A DNA stretch of 64,000 nucleotides from Hydrogenothermaceae bacterium (GCA_026418535.1 JAOABC010000002.1:1-64000), one strand, 5' to 3'; positions 16,733 through 26,344 are shown, numbered from the stretch's first letter. The notes: a model not told the origin generated them from the letters alone. Numbers and translations: made by a program.

Positions 16733-16806
16733 GGCGGTATAGCTCAGGTGGTTAGAGCACGCGGCTCATATCCGCGGTGTCCGGGGTTCGAATCCCTGTA
16801 CCGCCA
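16733..16806 (+). tRNA. tRNA with CAU anticodon (elongator Met, or Ile2)
   Basis: A full cloverleaf: acceptor GGCGGTA pairs with TACCGCC, D arm GCTC/GAGC, anticodon stem CGCGG/CCGCG around loop CTCATAT with CAT at 16767-16769, and T arm with GGTTCGAATCC. Discriminator A at 16806; CCA is not encoded. The GGCGG acceptor and overall pattern look like elongator tRNA-Met. It is 11 bases before tilS, whose product converts CAU to lysidine-AU in tRNA-Ile2, so Ile2 cannot be excluded from sequence alone. It lacks initiator features such as three G-C pairs at the base of the anticodon stem. Confidence 0.9.
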
Positions 16807-16817
16807 CTTAAATCTGT

Positions 16818-18176
16818 ATGAGCTTAGAAAAAAAAGTCCTAAAAACCGTAAGGTATTATGGTCTTTTATCAGAAAGAGATAGAGTCCTTGTAGCATTTTC
16901 CGGTGGTCCTGATTCTGTAATCCTTGTCCATCTGTTGATAAAATTCAAGGACTATCTAAAAATAGAAGACATAGCCGTAGCCCATCTTAACCATATGCTC
17001 CGGAAAGAGTCTGTTGATGATGAAAAGTTCTGTTTAGAGTTTGCCTCTAGATATAATCTAAGAGCATTCGTAAAGAGGATTGATGTAGCCTCTCTCTCAA
17101 AAAAGACTAAAAAGTCAGTGGAAGAGGTAGGTAGAGAAGAGAGGTACAGACTCCTGAGGGAGATAGCCTCTAAAGAAGGCTATACAAAAATAGCCACTGC
17201 TCATCATCTATCAGATTTGTCTGAAACTATGACCTTATGGTTCATACAGGGTAGTAAGAGGGGTCTAAGAGGTTTCAGACCAAAAAACGATAACATAATC
17301 AGACCTCTTTTCTTGATAAAGAAGGAAGAGATACTGCAATACTGTCAGGAGAGAGGTTTAGACTTCATTATAGACATCTCTAACCTGTCTGAGAAGTATA
17401 TGAGGAATAAGGTAAGACATAGAGTTATACCTGTTTTGAAAGAGATCAATAGGTCTCTTGAGACCTCTCTTGAGAGGATGTCCTATTTTCTAAATTTAGA
17501 TGAAGACTACTTCGAGAGAGAGGTTGAGAAGTTTTTCAGAAGCTTAAATGGGGACTTCATACCTTTTGAAGGTATTCAAGGTCTTGATAAAGCTCTACTC
17601 TACAGGATCTTTCAAAGGTGGATAGAAAGTAGGGGGTTATATATCTCCTATCAGACTTTAAGACAGGTTTTAGATTACATAGAAAATCCTTTTGATAAAA
17701 TGTATATAAAGCTATCCGGAGGTTATAAACTATTTCTTAAGGATAATAATAGGTTTTATATAGCAGAGGATGGCTATCTGGAAAAGGAAGGATTCTCATA
17801 TAAATTAAAAATTGGTCAGAAGATTTTTATGCCTCAAGTAGGTTACTGGATAGAGAGCTTTAGGATGGATAAAGTTGATGTAGAGAGTTTAAAAAAAGAG
17901 AGAGATTTAGTATGTTTTGATCTGGAAGGAAAGGAGTTTACTGTTAGGTCTAGGATGGAGGGAGACAGGTTCACACCCTTTGGTAAAAAATCTGAGAGGA
18001 AGTTGAAAGATATTTTTATAGATATGAAAGTCCCAAAAAACAAGAGGAATAGCATACCACTTCTGGTTTTTGGTGATAAAATATTATGGGTGTGTGGATA
18101 TAGAAGGTCTGCACTCTTCCCACTAAATGAAAACTCAAAAAACGTGGTTTGCTTTAAGTTAATTAAGGAGGTTTAA
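16818..18176 (+). CDS. tilS: tRNA(Ile)-lysidine synthase
   Basis: Attaches lysine to C34 of tRNA-Ile2(CAU) using ATP, switching its decoding from AUG to AUA. PP-loop SGGPDS at 28-33, the HLNHMLR segment and the following ATAHHLSD are family motifs; central and C-terminal tRNA-binding domains follow. 452 residues, full length like E. coli rather than the shorter Aquifex form. AUA is a very common Ile codon in these genes, so the enzyme should be essential. Immediately preceded by a CAU tRNA and followed by ftsH three bases after its stop. Confidence 0.96.
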   Translation: MSLEKKVLKTVRYYGLLSERDRVLVAFSGGPDSVILVHLLIKFKDYLKIEDIAVAHLNHMLRKESVDDEKFCLEFASRYNLRAFVKRIDVASLSKKTKKSVEEVGREERYRLLREIASKEGYTKIATAHHLSDLSETMTLWFIQGSKRGLRGFRPKNDNIIRPLFLIKKEEILQYCQERGLDFIIDISNLSEKYMRNKVRHRVIPVLKEINRSLETSLERMSYFLNLDEDYFEREVEKFFRSLNGDFIPFEGIQGLDKALLYRIFQRWIESRGLYISYQTLRQVLDYIENPFDKMYIKLSGGYKLFLKDNNRFYIAEDGYLEKEGFSYKLKIGQKIFMPQVGYWIESFRMDKVDVESLKKERDLVCFDLEGKEFTVRSRMEGDRFTPFGKKSERKLKDIFIDMKVPKNKRNSIPLLVFGDKILWVCGYRRSALFPLNENSKNVVCFKLIKEV

Positions 18177-18179
18177 GAA

Positions 18180-20081
18180 GTGCAAATCTCAAAGAGTATA
18201 GTTATATGGTTTCTAATAGGGGCAGCTATGATACTTGCCTTCAATATATTTGGTTCCAGACAGATTGTGGACAGTAAGGTTTCTTTCAGTGAGTTCATGA
18301 AGATGGTTAACGAGAATAAGATAGAGCATGTGGTAGTTAAAGGAGAGGAGCTTACTGCTACTACAGAGGACGGTAAAAAGATAGAGACAATTATACCCCA
18401 AGGTTACTCAAAGTTGTATGACATCTTATCTGAGAATGGAGTAAGTGTTAAGGTGGTTTCCTCTGAAAGTGGAAGCTGGTTTATGACCTTTTTGGTTGCA
18501 TGGCTTCCTATTTTGCTATTCATAGGCCTCTGGATCTTCATGATGAGACAGATGTCCGGAGGTGGAGCAAATAGAGCTTTCTCTTTTGCAAAGAGTAAGG
18601 GAAAACTGTACTTAGAGGAAAAACCTAATGTAAGGCTGGATGATGTGGCTGGTATAGATGAGGTGAAGGAAGAGGTTAAAGAGATAATAGAGTACCTTAA
18701 AGACCCTTCCAGGTACCAAAAACTTGGAGGAAGAGCTCCTAAGGGTATACTTTTGTATGGAGATCCGGGAGTAGGAAAGACACTCCTTGCAAAAGCTATA
18801 GCAGGGGAAGCAAGCGTTCCTTTTATATCTATATCTGGTTCAGACTTTGTTGAGATGTTTGTTGGAGTTGGAGCTGCAAGGGTGAGAGACCTGTTTGAAA
18901 CTGCCAAGAAACATGCTCCATGCTTGATATTTATAGACGAGATAGATGCAGTCGGAAGGGCTAGAACAGGTGTTGGGTTCGGTGGTGGTCATGATGAAAG
19001 GGAGCAGACACTTAACCAACTTCTCGTCGAGCTTGATGGTTTTGACTCTAACGAAGGAATCATCGTCATAGCTGCTACGAACAGGCCGGATATACTTGAC
19101 CCTGCTCTACTTAGACCTGGAAGGTTTGATAGACAGATATCTGTTCCAAAACCTGATGTAAAAGGTAGATACGCTATACTACAGATACACGTAAAGAAGA
19201 AAAACATACCATTAGATGAGGATGTGGACTTAGGAACGATAGCTAGAGGAACCCCTGGCTTTTCCGGAGCAGACCTTGCCAACGTAGTTAATGAAGCAGC
19301 CTTGCTTGCAGCAAGAAGGAAGAAGGAAAAAGTAGGGATGAAAGAGTTTGAGGATGCCCTAGATAGAATAATGATGGGTCTTGAGAGAAAGGGTATGGCC
19401 ATAACCTCTAAAGAAAAAGAGAAAATAGCATACCACGAAGTAGGACATGCGATCGTAGGTGTTATGCTTGAAGAGGCTGACCCACTTCATAAAATCTCCA
19501 TAATACCAAGAGGAATGGCTCTAGGAGTTACAGTTAACCTTCCAGAGGAAGATAGACATCTGTACTCTAAGAAGGATCTGATGGCTAGGATGTTACAGCT
19601 CTTTGGTGGAAGAGCTGCTGAAGAGGTGTTCTACGGCAAGGATGGTATAACCACCGGTGCGGAAAATGACCTAATGAGAGCAACAGAACTTGCCTACAGG
19701 ATAGTGGCTTCATGGGGTATGAGTGATAGTATAGGTCCTATACACGTCTCCATGAACAGAAGAGGTGCTGTATTTCTACCTATACAAGGTCCAGAAATAA
19801 GTGAAGAGACTGCTAGGAAGATAGATGAAGAGGTTAACAAGATACTGAGAGAGTCCTACCAGAGAGCAAAGGATATAATCCAAGAGTATAAGGATGCGGT
19901 AGTTGCTGTGGTTAATCTCCTTCTGGATAAGGAGACCATAAGCTGCGAGGAGATGTTTGCTATACTGAAAGAGTACAATGTCCCATTTTTGAACAGGTGT
20001 AGGAAATTTGAGAACCTGAACATAACCACAGACCCCTCGTCTCCGGAAGTTCCACCTGCCCAGCTTCCTCTACCTGCGTAA
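18180..20081 (+). CDS. ftsH: ATP-dependent zinc metalloprotease FtsH
   Basis: Membrane-bound AAA+ protease for quality control. Two membrane helices (~8-25 and ~103-123) flank a periplasmic domain. Walker A GDPGVGKT at 194-201 (most FtsH have GPPGTGKT), Walker [16 protein letters not shown] region RPGRFDRQI, and the zinc site HEVGH at 419-423. 633 residues. GTG start at 18180, nine bases after AAGGAGGT. The tilS-ftsH order is conserved in many bacteria. The C-terminal tail is proline-rich ([14 protein letters not shown]). Confidence 0.97.
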   Translation: MQISKSIVIWFLIGAAMILAFNIFGSRQIVDSKVSFSEFMKMVNENKIEHVVVKGEELTATTEDGKKIETIIPQGYSKLYDILSENGVSVKVVSSESGSWFMTFLVAWLPILLFIGLWIFMMRQMSGGGANRAFSFAKSKGKLYLEEKPNVRLDDVAGIDEVKEEVKEIIEYLKDPSRYQKLGGRAPKGILLYGDPGVGKTLLAKAIAGEASVPFISISGSDFVEMFVGVGAARVRDLFETAKKHAPCLIFIDEIDAVGRARTGVGFGGGHDEREQTLNQLLVELDGFDSNEGIIVIAATNRPDILDPALLRPGRFDRQISVPKPDVKGRYAILQIHVKKKNIPLDEDVDLGTIARGTPGFSGADLANVVNEAALLAARRKKEKVGMKEFEDALDRIMMGLERKGMAITSKEKEKIAYHEVGHAIVGVMLEEADPLHKISIIPRGMALGVTVNLPEEDRHLYSKKDLMARMLQLFGGRAAEEVFYGKDGITTGAENDLMRATELAYRIVASWGMSDSIGPIHVSMNRRGAVFLPIQGPEISEETARKIDEEVNKILRESYQRAKDIIQEYKDAVVAVVNLLLDKETISCEEMFAILKEYNVPFLNRCRKFENLNITTDPSSPEVPPAQLPLPA

Positions 20082-20087
20082 AAATTT

Positions 20088-20852
20088 ATGGAAAGATTGA
20101 ACTTAGTAGACACCCACTGTCATCTTGATATGCTTTTGGAAGATGAGATCCAGGAGTCTGTCAGAGAAGTGAGTTTACTCGTTACAGTTGGATGTGATAA
20201 AGAAGAGATAGAAAAGGCGATAGCTCTTGTCAACAGATACGAAAATGTATTTGCATCTGTGGGCTTTCACCCTTATGAGGCAGATTCAGTTACAGAGAGT
20301 GATATAGAAGCCTTATCACCTTTGATAGAAAATAGTAGTAAAGTTATTGCGGTTGGAGAGACCGGTTTAGATTTTTATAGGAACAACGCTTCAAAAAAAA
20401 ATCAGTACAAATGCTTTTTGCTCCAGATAGAACTGTCCAAGAAACACAAACTCCCCATCATAATACACAGCAGGGAAGCAAACAGGGAGACTGGAGAGAT
20501 AATAATAAATGAAGATCTGTCTTACGGAGTTATGCACTGTTTTGGAGGAGATTATCACCTTCTTAAAACCGCTCTGGACAGAGGGTTATACATATCCTTC
20601 GCAGGAAATGTAACCTATCCAAAAGCAGACAACCTGAGAGATATGTTGAAGAAAGTTCCCTTAGATAGGTTACTCTTAGAGACAGACAGCCCATACCTAT
20701 CCCCTCAGAAGGTAAGAGGTCAGAAGAATAAACCTCTCAATGTGAAGTATACATACCAGTTTGTTTCCCAGTATCTAAACTTAGACATAGAGATCTTGGT
20801 GGAAAATGTATATAATAACACCAAAGATCTTTTGCGGAGGTGTAGTGTATGA
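20088..20852 (+). CDS. tatD: TatD-family metal-dependent DNase
   Basis: TIM-barrel hydrolase with two-metal site: DTHCHLDM at the N terminus, GETGLDFY, PIIIHSREA, CFGGDYHL and ETDSPYLSP near the C terminus. 254 residues, as usual. Family members are 3'-5' exonucleases and some are D-aminoacyl-tRNA-related; the exact substrate is not resolved. Starts seven bases after ftsH and overlaps the next gene by four. Confidence 0.93.
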   Translation: MERLNLVDTHCHLDMLLEDEIQESVREVSLLVTVGCDKEEIEKAIALVNRYENVFASVGFHPYEADSVTESDIEALSPLIENSSKVIAVGETGLDFYRNNASKKNQYKCFLLQIELSKKHKLPIIIHSREANRETGEIIINEDLSYGVMHCFGGDYHLLKTALDRGLYISFAGNVTYPKADNLRDMLKKVPLDRLLLETDSPYLSPQKVRGQKNKPLNVKYTYQFVSQYLNLDIEILVENVYNNTKDLLRRCSV

Positions 20853-21484
20853 GGTATGATGTTATCATAGTGGGAGGTGGTGTTGCAGGTCTGTCTTGTG
20901 CTCTAACATTAGGATCAATGAAGGGACACTTTGAATGGGTAGAGAATAAAAAATTTTTGGTGATAGACAATAATTCTTCAGATTTACTGAAGGCTCTCCT
21001 AAACAATGTTCCGGGGATACAGAAAGGTACCCTTGGTAGAGATGCTATAAAGAGTCTTAGGGAACAGGCAAAGAGTTATGGAAACGTAGATATAATATTT
21101 GGAAGAGTCGTAGAAGTGTTCGGAAAGAAGGGTAACTTTACTGTTCATCTGGAAGATGGAAGCAGTTTTCAATCAGATTATGTTGTAATAGCTACAGGAT
21201 TTCATAAGTTTGACATTAAGTGTGATGGTATAGAGGTTGTGGACAACCTAAAGTCCCCAAGACCTGGCAAAGTTCAGGTAATGGTAGACAGTGAAAGTAG
21301 AGCTAAGGATGGTCTGTACGTAGCTGGACTCCTTGCAGGTGTAAGCACTATGTATGCCTGTGCGGCAGGGTCTGGAGTACAGGTGGCCTGTAATATAATG
21401 GCTGAGTATGTAGGTAAAAACGTAGTAGTTCATGATGTTCCGGAGGAGAGACACTCTGAAGAACTAAATAGAGAGGAGGTTTAG
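20849..21484 (+). CDS. Small single-domain FAD-dependent oxidoreductase
   Basis: 211 residues with an N-terminal Rossmann dinucleotide motif GGGVAG at 9-14, the second FAD motif YVVIATGF in the middle and the C-terminal DGLYVAGLLAG typical of thioredoxin-reductase-like flavoproteins. It has no internal NAD(P)-binding insert and no CxxC, so it is not thioredoxin reductase itself. It lies between tatD (overlap four bases) and thiG (gap of three). A role in thiazole formation, analogous to glycine oxidase ThiO, is possible, but the sequence does not look like ThiO. Substrate unknown. Confidence 0.75.
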   Translation: MRYDVIIVGGGVAGLSCALTLGSMKGHFEWVENKKFLVIDNNSSDLLKALLNNVPGIQKGTLGRDAIKSLREQAKSYGNVDIIFGRVVEVFGKKGNFTVHLEDGSSFQSDYVVIATGFHKFDIKCDGIEVVDNLKSPRPGKVQVMVDSESRAKDGLYVAGLLAGVSTMYACAAGSGVQVACNIMAEYVGKNVVVHDVPEERHSEELNREEV

Positions 21485-21487
21485 AAG

Positions 21488-22288
21488 TTGTTTAACCTTG
21501 AGAAGTTTTTAGAAGAGGATAAGCTTGTTATTGGTGGTAAGAAGTTTACGTCAAGACTCATAGTAGGTTCTGGGAAGTACAAAGACTTTCAAGAAACAAA
21601 AGAGGCTACGGAAGCATCTGGAGCTCAGATGATAACTGTCGCAGTCCGGAGGGTAAACATTACAGACCCAACGAAAGATAACTTACTGAACTACATAGAT
21701 AGTTCTAAGATAATGATACTTCCAAACACTGCAGGATGTTATACTACCCAGGAGGCCGTATTGACTGCAAAACTTGCAGCTGAAGCCCTGGGTCATAAGT
21801 TTGTAAAGCTTGAAGTGATAGGAGACCAGAAGACGCTGTACCCGGACATGGTTGAGACCCTCAAAGCTGCAGAGATCTTAGTGAAGGAAGGTTTTACAGT
21901 TTTACCCTACATTACAGATGACCCTATAATGGCAAAGAGGTTTGAGGAGATAGGATGTGCAGCTGTTATGCCATTAGCTGCACCGATAGGCTCAGGGCTT
22001 GGACTTCAAAACCCATACAACATCCTGTTTATAAAAGAAGCTGTAAAGGTACCTGTAATAGTTGATGCAGGGATAGGAACAGCCTCAGATGCATCTATGG
22101 TTATGGAGCTGGGAGTTGACGGTGTCCTGATGAACACGGCTGTAGCCCAGGCTAAAGACCCAGTAAAGATGGCTGTAGCAATGAAACATGCGGTCATAGC
22201 TGGAAGACTAGCATACTTGGCAGGAAGGATACCGAAGAAGATGTATGCGTCAGCTTCATCGCCTCTGGAAGGGATTATCGGAAAATAG
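21488..22288 (+). CDS. thiG: Thiazole synthase
   Basis: Forms the thiamin thiazole phosphate from deoxyxylulose phosphate, dehydroglycine and ThiS thiocarboxylate. Conserved items: [10 protein letters not shown] near 22-31, LPNTAGCYT at 78-86, the Schiff-base Lys107 in [22 protein letters not shown] and [10 protein letters not shown]. 266 residues. TTG start at 21488 after GAGGAGGT. No thiS, thiF or thiH is nearby, so the rest of the pathway lies elsewhere. Confidence 0.96.
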   Translation: MFNLEKFLEEDKLVIGGKKFTSRLIVGSGKYKDFQETKEATEASGAQMITVAVRRVNITDPTKDNLLNYIDSSKIMILPNTAGCYTTQEAVLTAKLAAEALGHKFVKLEVIGDQKTLYPDMVETLKAAEILVKEGFTVLPYITDDPIMAKRFEEIGCAAVMPLAAPIGSGLGLQNPYNILFIKEAVKVPVIVDAGIGTASDASMVMELGVDGVLMNTAVAQAKDPVKMAVAMKHAVIAGRLAYLAGRIPKKMYASASSPLEGIIGK

Positions 22289-22300
22289 TTGAGTTTCAGC

Positions 22301-23032
22301 ATGGGAAAAAGTGCTTTAGTTATACCTGCAAGAAGAGGTTCTACAAGACTTCCGGATAAACTTCTCCTAAATGCAGGGGATAAACCAGTAATAGCCCATA
22401 CAGTTGAGAACTGTCTTAGAGTAAGGAATGTAGACAGGGTTTTGGTAGTCTGTGATGACGAGATATTCCAAAATGTTTTAAAAGACTATCCAGTTGAAGT
22501 TATCCTTACACCTACAGATTTACAGAGTGGAAGTGATAGAGTGGCATATGGAGTTAAAGACCTTGATTTTGAGTTTATCGTCAATGTTCAAGGAGATGAG
22601 CCACTCTTAGACCCTGTAGATATAGAGAGAGTTGTAGAGGAGTTAAACTACTCACAGGTAGTAAGTCTATATTACCCAATAAAAGAAGAAGAAGAATATC
22701 TAAATCCGAATCTGGTAAAAGTTGTGTTGGATAAAGACTCTTACGCTCTGTATTTTTCTCGGAGTCCAGTTCCCTTCTACAGAAAGTTAGAGTTTTCTCG
22801 ATTGAAGGCTTTCGGATATCCCTTGAAGCATATAGGAGTGTATGGTTATAGAAAAGAGATTCTCATGGAGTTTTCCTTCAATATGAGAAAGACAAGTATA
22901 GAAGATATAGAGAAGTTAGAACAGTTAAGACTTCTGTATAACCAATACAAAATAAAGATGTTAAAAGCTTCCAGAGATACTATAGGAATAGATACGAAAG
23001 AAGATTTTGACAAGTTCTGTACCTTACTTTAG
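22301..23032 (+). CDS. kdsB: CMP-KDO synthetase
   Basis: Activates KDO with CTP to CMP-KDO for lipopolysaccharide inner core. N-terminal nucleotide-binding IPARRGSTRLPDKLL, VNVQGDEPLLDP, the YFSRSPVPF motif and HIGVYGYRKEIL are diagnostic. The frame opens at TTG 22289, directly after thiG, but ATG 22301 gives the normal family N terminus (MGKSALVIPAR), so it is preferred; neither has a strong ribosome site. Shows the cell makes LPS. Last gene of this operon. Confidence 0.94.
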   Translation: MGKSALVIPARRGSTRLPDKLLLNAGDKPVIAHTVENCLRVRNVDRVLVVCDDEIFQNVLKDYPVEVILTPTDLQSGSDRVAYGVKDLDFEFIVNVQGDEPLLDPVDIERVVEELNYSQVVSLYYPIKEEEEYLNPNLVKVVLDKDSYALYFSRSPVPFYRKLEFSRLKAFGYPLKHIGVYGYRKEILMEFSFNMRKTSIEDIEKLEQLRLLYNQYKIKMLKASRDTIGIDTKEDFDKFCTLL

Positions 23033-23047
23033 ACTTTACACGATTTT

Positions 23048-23073
23048 TTTACATTAATCCTCTATTATGTAAA
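23048..23073 (+). promoter_or_regulatory. Inverted repeat and possible promoter before the minor pilin cluster
   Basis: TTTACAT (23048-23054) and ATGTAAA (23067-23073) form a perfect inverted repeat with 12 bases between. TTTACA could also serve as -35 with TAAATT, 16 bp on, as -10. The site lies between kdsB and the first pilin gene, so it may be an operator, a promoter or a weak hairpin. Confidence 0.4.
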
Positions 23074-23098
23074 TTATCTCAACAAAAAGGATGTCTTT

Positions 23099-23554
23099 AT
23101 GAAAATTAAGGGTTTTACACTTATAGAAGTTCTAGTAGTAACTGCTATAGTTGCTATCTTGATAAAGATTGCTATTCCTCATATAAGAAGTTACTATCAA
23201 ATGTATAAGTATAACAGTTATGTTGGGCAGGTTGAGTATGTTTTAAAATGGTCAAGATTAGAAGCGATGTCAAGAAGTAAAAATATGGGAATTTGTGTAG
23301 AAAACAACGGAGTATCTGTGTACGATATGGGATATAGCAGAAGTGGTTTCTGTAGTGGGACTTTAGTTAGGAGAGTTGATGTAGATAGTGGTGATAACTT
23401 TGTTCAGATCAGTGGAACATCAGGTATGGGGTTTGATCCAAGAGGTCTTGCAATAATGGGAGGAAATATCCAGATAAGAAACGGTATAAGAAATGAATGC
23501 GTGAGGTTTAATATTCAGACTTTAAGAGGGAGTGTAAGGAGGGAGAATTGTTAG
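23099..23554 (+). CDS. GspH/FimU-type minor pilin
   Basis: 151 residues opening with a short leader and prepilin peptidase site: cleavage after Gly in KIKG/FTLIEVLVV, with Glu+5. Helix residues ~5-30, then a GspH-like head with the typical QVEYVLKWSRLEAMSRSKNM segment. Two cysteines near the C terminus. First of a four-gene minor pilin set (H, V, W, X-like), which primes pilus assembly. Overlaps the next gene by seven bases. Confidence 0.88.
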   Translation: MKIKGFTLIEVLVVTAIVAILIKIAIPHIRSYYQMYKYNSYVGQVEYVLKWSRLEAMSRSKNMGICVENNGVSVYDMGYSRSGFCSGTLVRRVDVDSGDNFVQISGTSGMGFDPRGLAIMGGNIQIRNGIRNECVRFNIQTLRGSVRRENC

Positions 23555-23940
23555 GTAATAAAAATGGTTTCTCTTTAGTGGAGGCTTTGATAGCTATCAG
23601 TATGGCTTTTTTTATTGTAATTGGTATAGCCAAAATGTTAACGGTTTTCGGCATTTATTCTAAGGGGAATGTAGAAATGACCTGTCTTGTGAATGCTGCA
23701 TCCTCAGCGATAGAAGCTTGTAGAGGAGGAACTCCAATAAATAACTACACTTGTAACAATTTGAACATTCAACTATCTATTACCACAGAAAACTGTAATC
23801 CTTCTACTAACCAGTGTAATCAAATTCAAAAAATCTGTGATCCTTCTACTATCCCTACTAATCAGTGTAATAAAATTATAGTTACCGCAACCTATGCCGG
23901 AAAAAGCTTTTCTTTGGAAGACAGAGTATGTAATTTTTAA
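23548..23940 (+). CDS. PilV/GspI-type minor pilin
   Basis: 130 residues with prepilin site NG/FSLVEALIAIS and Glu+5. The head is small and cysteine-rich: nine cysteines, many in N/Q-C-N contexts, pointing to a disulfide-stabilised surface domain. TTG start overlapping the previous gene. Assigned as PilV-like by the EALIAI helix and position second in the H-V-W-X order. Confidence 0.8.
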   Translation: MLGNKNGFSLVEALIAISMAFFIVIGIAKMLTVFGIYSKGNVEMTCLVNAASSAIEACRGGTPINNYTCNNLNIQLSITTENCNPSTNQCNQIQKICDPSTIPTNQCNKIIVTATYAGKSFSLEDRVCNF

Positions 23941-23951
23941 GGAGAGTAGGT

Positions 23952-24782
23952 GTGAGAGAGAATAAGGGTTTTACGTTAACTGAACTTTTAGTTGCGGTGA
24001 TAATTTCAATGATAATTCTATTAGCCTTAACATCTCTGTTTATAGTTGGTAATAAGACTTTCAAATCTAACAAAGAGATCTCTGATATAAACGAGGATGT
24101 GAAGAACGCAATAACCACGTTAGACTTTCTATTTTCCAGGTGGGGTGCAGGAGTTCCTTGTCCAGATGAAGGGTGTAATCTTCAGTCTCCTCCTCCAGAT
24201 TGTTCTTCTTATCCACCAAAAGACCCTATGTGTATAACTATTATTGATAGAAACCAGATCATCTTCTACGGAAACTTGTACGGTTTAGGATTTGTAAAAG
24301 ATGTAAATAACAGCAATGCCGGTATAATTAGCTGTAGACTTAGTTCTAGTGTAGGGCAAAACTGCTACTATGTATGGAATGGTGGAAAGTTGAAGGGAGG
24401 TTACAACGGGGAAACTCCAAGATACTTTTCATTTTCAACTTTCCCCGGAAGTCAAGACTGCATAACGTATAAAGATGTAAATTTGACTGTTTCTAGCTCA
24501 CTGATAGAGCCAGGAAATCAGAATCCTCAAACCATTACTCTCAGTCCAGGTGATTACATAACGAGAGTTCCCCATCAAATCAAGATATACGTGAATAATG
24601 GCAAACTATATATGGATAGAACTGATATGGCATCGGTGTGTAAGGATAATGAAAACTCAGTTATGTTAGGGAATGTTTCCAAGTTTTTAGCTCAAAAGGA
24701 GGGTCGTAGTGTTAGGCTGGATATTACATTCATAGACTCTACCGGAAAGACTTTCAGTATAACCAGATACTACGGGAGGTAA
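23952..24782 (+). CDS. PilW/GspJ-type minor pilin
   Basis: 276 residues with prepilin site KG/FTLTELLVAVIISM and a Glu at +5. A PilW-like helix continues into SLFIVGNKTFKSNKEISDI. The head holds several cysteines and a Pro-rich patch near residues 63-82. GTG start 11 bases after the previous stop, with AAGGAGAG nearby. Third gene of the minor pilin operon. Confidence 0.82.
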   Translation: MRENKGFTLTELLVAVIISMIILLALTSLFIVGNKTFKSNKEISDINEDVKNAITTLDFLFSRWGAGVPCPDEGCNLQSPPPDCSSYPPKDPMCITIIDRNQIIFYGNLYGLGFVKDVNNSNAGIISCRLSSSVGQNCYYVWNGGKLKGGYNGETPRYFSFSTFPGSQDCITYKDVNLTVSSSLIEPGNQNPQTITLSPGDYITRVPHQIKIYVNNGKLYMDRTDMASVCKDNENSVMLGNVSKFLAQKEGRSVRLDITFIDSTGKTFSITRYYGR

Positions 24783-24787
24783 AAGGG

Positions 24788-26293
24788 ATGGTTAAAGAGA
24801 GAGGAATAGCCTTAGTTCCTACCTTAATGGTAAGTTTAGTTACACTTTTGTTTGGCTTTTCAGCAATGTATATATCAGAGATGGCTTATAGGTCTATATC
24901 TGCTGAAGCTAGGTGGCAGATATTAGAAAAGGCAGCCACATCTGAAATAAAGAAGTTTGGGTTGGATCTAGTTACTGGTAAAAAGAGTTGTAGTGATAGC
25001 AATGAATATAAACTAAACTCTGTAAACGTAGAAGTACGTTCTATATCTGCTGGAGGAAGTTGTTTTATTTGGTTGTCAACAACCTTAAGAGATTCAAGGG
25101 TAACAAAGGTAGGATTAATACCATTGACCCAAAGTGTTCCAACTGACTATGGAGCTGCCGTATTCAAGAGTCTAACTAATTTTACATTAGGAGGTTCTGG
25201 AGCTTTTGCCAGTTGTGACTCTAGTTGCTCTGTTCCTTCTATCATAACAGGAAAAGGCCCCCAGAATCCTCCATCAGGAACCCGAGTTACAACCTGTCCT
25301 AATAACCCGAAAGGCATAGTAGCACTTGTAGACCCCCCTTATCAGGTAAACCGCAATTTGTCCGATATGGATTTGACCAGTGTGGTTTTTAAAAATTTAC
25401 AAAATAGAAACGATATGTTAAACACTTTTACCCGTGTTTTCAATGTAAATTTCAGTAATGGAAAACCGGAAGGTGTGAATAATCCAGAGTGTAGACCAGA
25501 CTTTAATATAAACAACTGTATTGCTTCCGGAAGTAGATTAACCTGTGAATGTAGTGGGAGTAGTTGCAGAGTAGACCTAACTTGGAATAGTTCTATTGGA
25601 AAGTATACAGGTAGAATTGGTAGTAGCACCGGTGTTTCCTGTGGCTCTATAGACCTTGGACAGAATTCAACTGTTGCTATCAGTGGATTCACCGGGGGAG
25701 GAATAATAGGAGCAAATCAGATAAATTTCTCCGGAAATATAAACAACACTAGCAATCCTCCAACCTTAACCTTGATTGCCAGAAATCAGATAACAGATGG
25801 ATCAAACAATATAAACATAAAAAATGTTAATATGTTTTCTCAAAACTATACTCTAGATAACAATAACTTGCAGATCGAAGGAGGAGTAATATATAGCGGT
25901 GGTGCTGGAAATGGAAATATCAATATAAATCTTAATTCAAATTCCTCTTTAGGAAGTACTAATAATCCAGTCTTGATAGTGTCTGATAACAATATTAATC
26001 TGGGAAGAAATGGGAATGCTGAGATCAATGGTCTAATTTTTGCTACATCTTCCAATAATAACTTTAATTTAGGAAGTGGGAACGGAAATTTTAGTATAAA
26101 TGGGGCAATTTTCTCTAATTCAACTAATAACAATGTTAACGTTTCTGGAAATTTCAGCGTTAATTTCAGCAAAACAATAATAGAGAATTTAGCTAATAAA
26201 TATCAGGAGTTTATAAATCCACCGAAATGTGGTTCTCAGAATACACAGAGTACAAGTGCAAGCCTTATCCAGACTTTAATTACCGTTTATTGA
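24788..26293 (+). CDS. PilX-like pilus protein with asparagine-rich beta-solenoid tail
   Basis: 501 residues. The N terminus has the PilX-type membrane helix (RGIALVPTLMVSLVTLLFGF) without a classical prepilin F/E site. Residues ~85-240 hold cysteine-containing loops. From ~285 to ~465 the protein consists of irregular Asn/Gly/Ser-rich repeats of the NININLNSN, GNGNFSINGAIFSN kind, the pattern expected of a right-handed beta-helix adhesin. Position after PilW suggests a pilus-tip or PilX/PilY1-like adhesin role. Codon use in the repeat is AAT/AAC-rich, in line with the repeat itself. Function inferred from layout only. Confidence 0.7.
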   Translation: MVKERGIALVPTLMVSLVTLLFGFSAMYISEMAYRSISAEARWQILEKAATSEIKKFGLDLVTGKKSCSDSNEYKLNSVNVEVRSISAGGSCFIWLSTTLRDSRVTKVGLIPLTQSVPTDYGAAVFKSLTNFTLGGSGAFASCDSSCSVPSIITGKGPQNPPSGTRVTTCPNNPKGIVALVDPPYQVNRNLSDMDLTSVVFKNLQNRNDMLNTFTRVFNVNFSNGKPEGVNNPECRPDFNINNCIASGSRLTCECSGSSCRVDLTWNSSIGKYTGRIGSSTGVSCGSIDLGQNSTVAISGFTGGGIIGANQINFSGNINNTSNPPTLTLIARNQITDGSNNINIKNVNMFSQNYTLDNNNLQIEGGVIYSGGAGNGNININLNSNSSLGSTNNPVLIVSDNNINLGRNGNAEINGLIFATSSNNNFNLGSGNGNFSINGAIFSNSTNNNVNVSGNFSVNFSKTIIENLANKYQEFINPPKCGSQNTQSTSASLIQTLITVY

Positions 26294-26344
26294 GTTCTTA
26301 TGATCATTACATACAAGTTATGAGTGAAAAAATTGTGAAAAATT

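Noticed and set aside
18404-19402. Long frames of 130-180 codons opposite ftsH, the NfeD-type gene and others
   Set aside because: They mirror strongly conserved genes, have no ribosome sites and show Ser/Leu/Ile/Phe-rich composition typical of antisense shadows.
25640-26170. CRISPR-like or VNTR array in the Asn-rich tail
   Set aside because: The DNA repeats are irregular in length and sequence with no spacers; they reflect protein-level beta-helix repeats. No CRISPR array was seen in the window.
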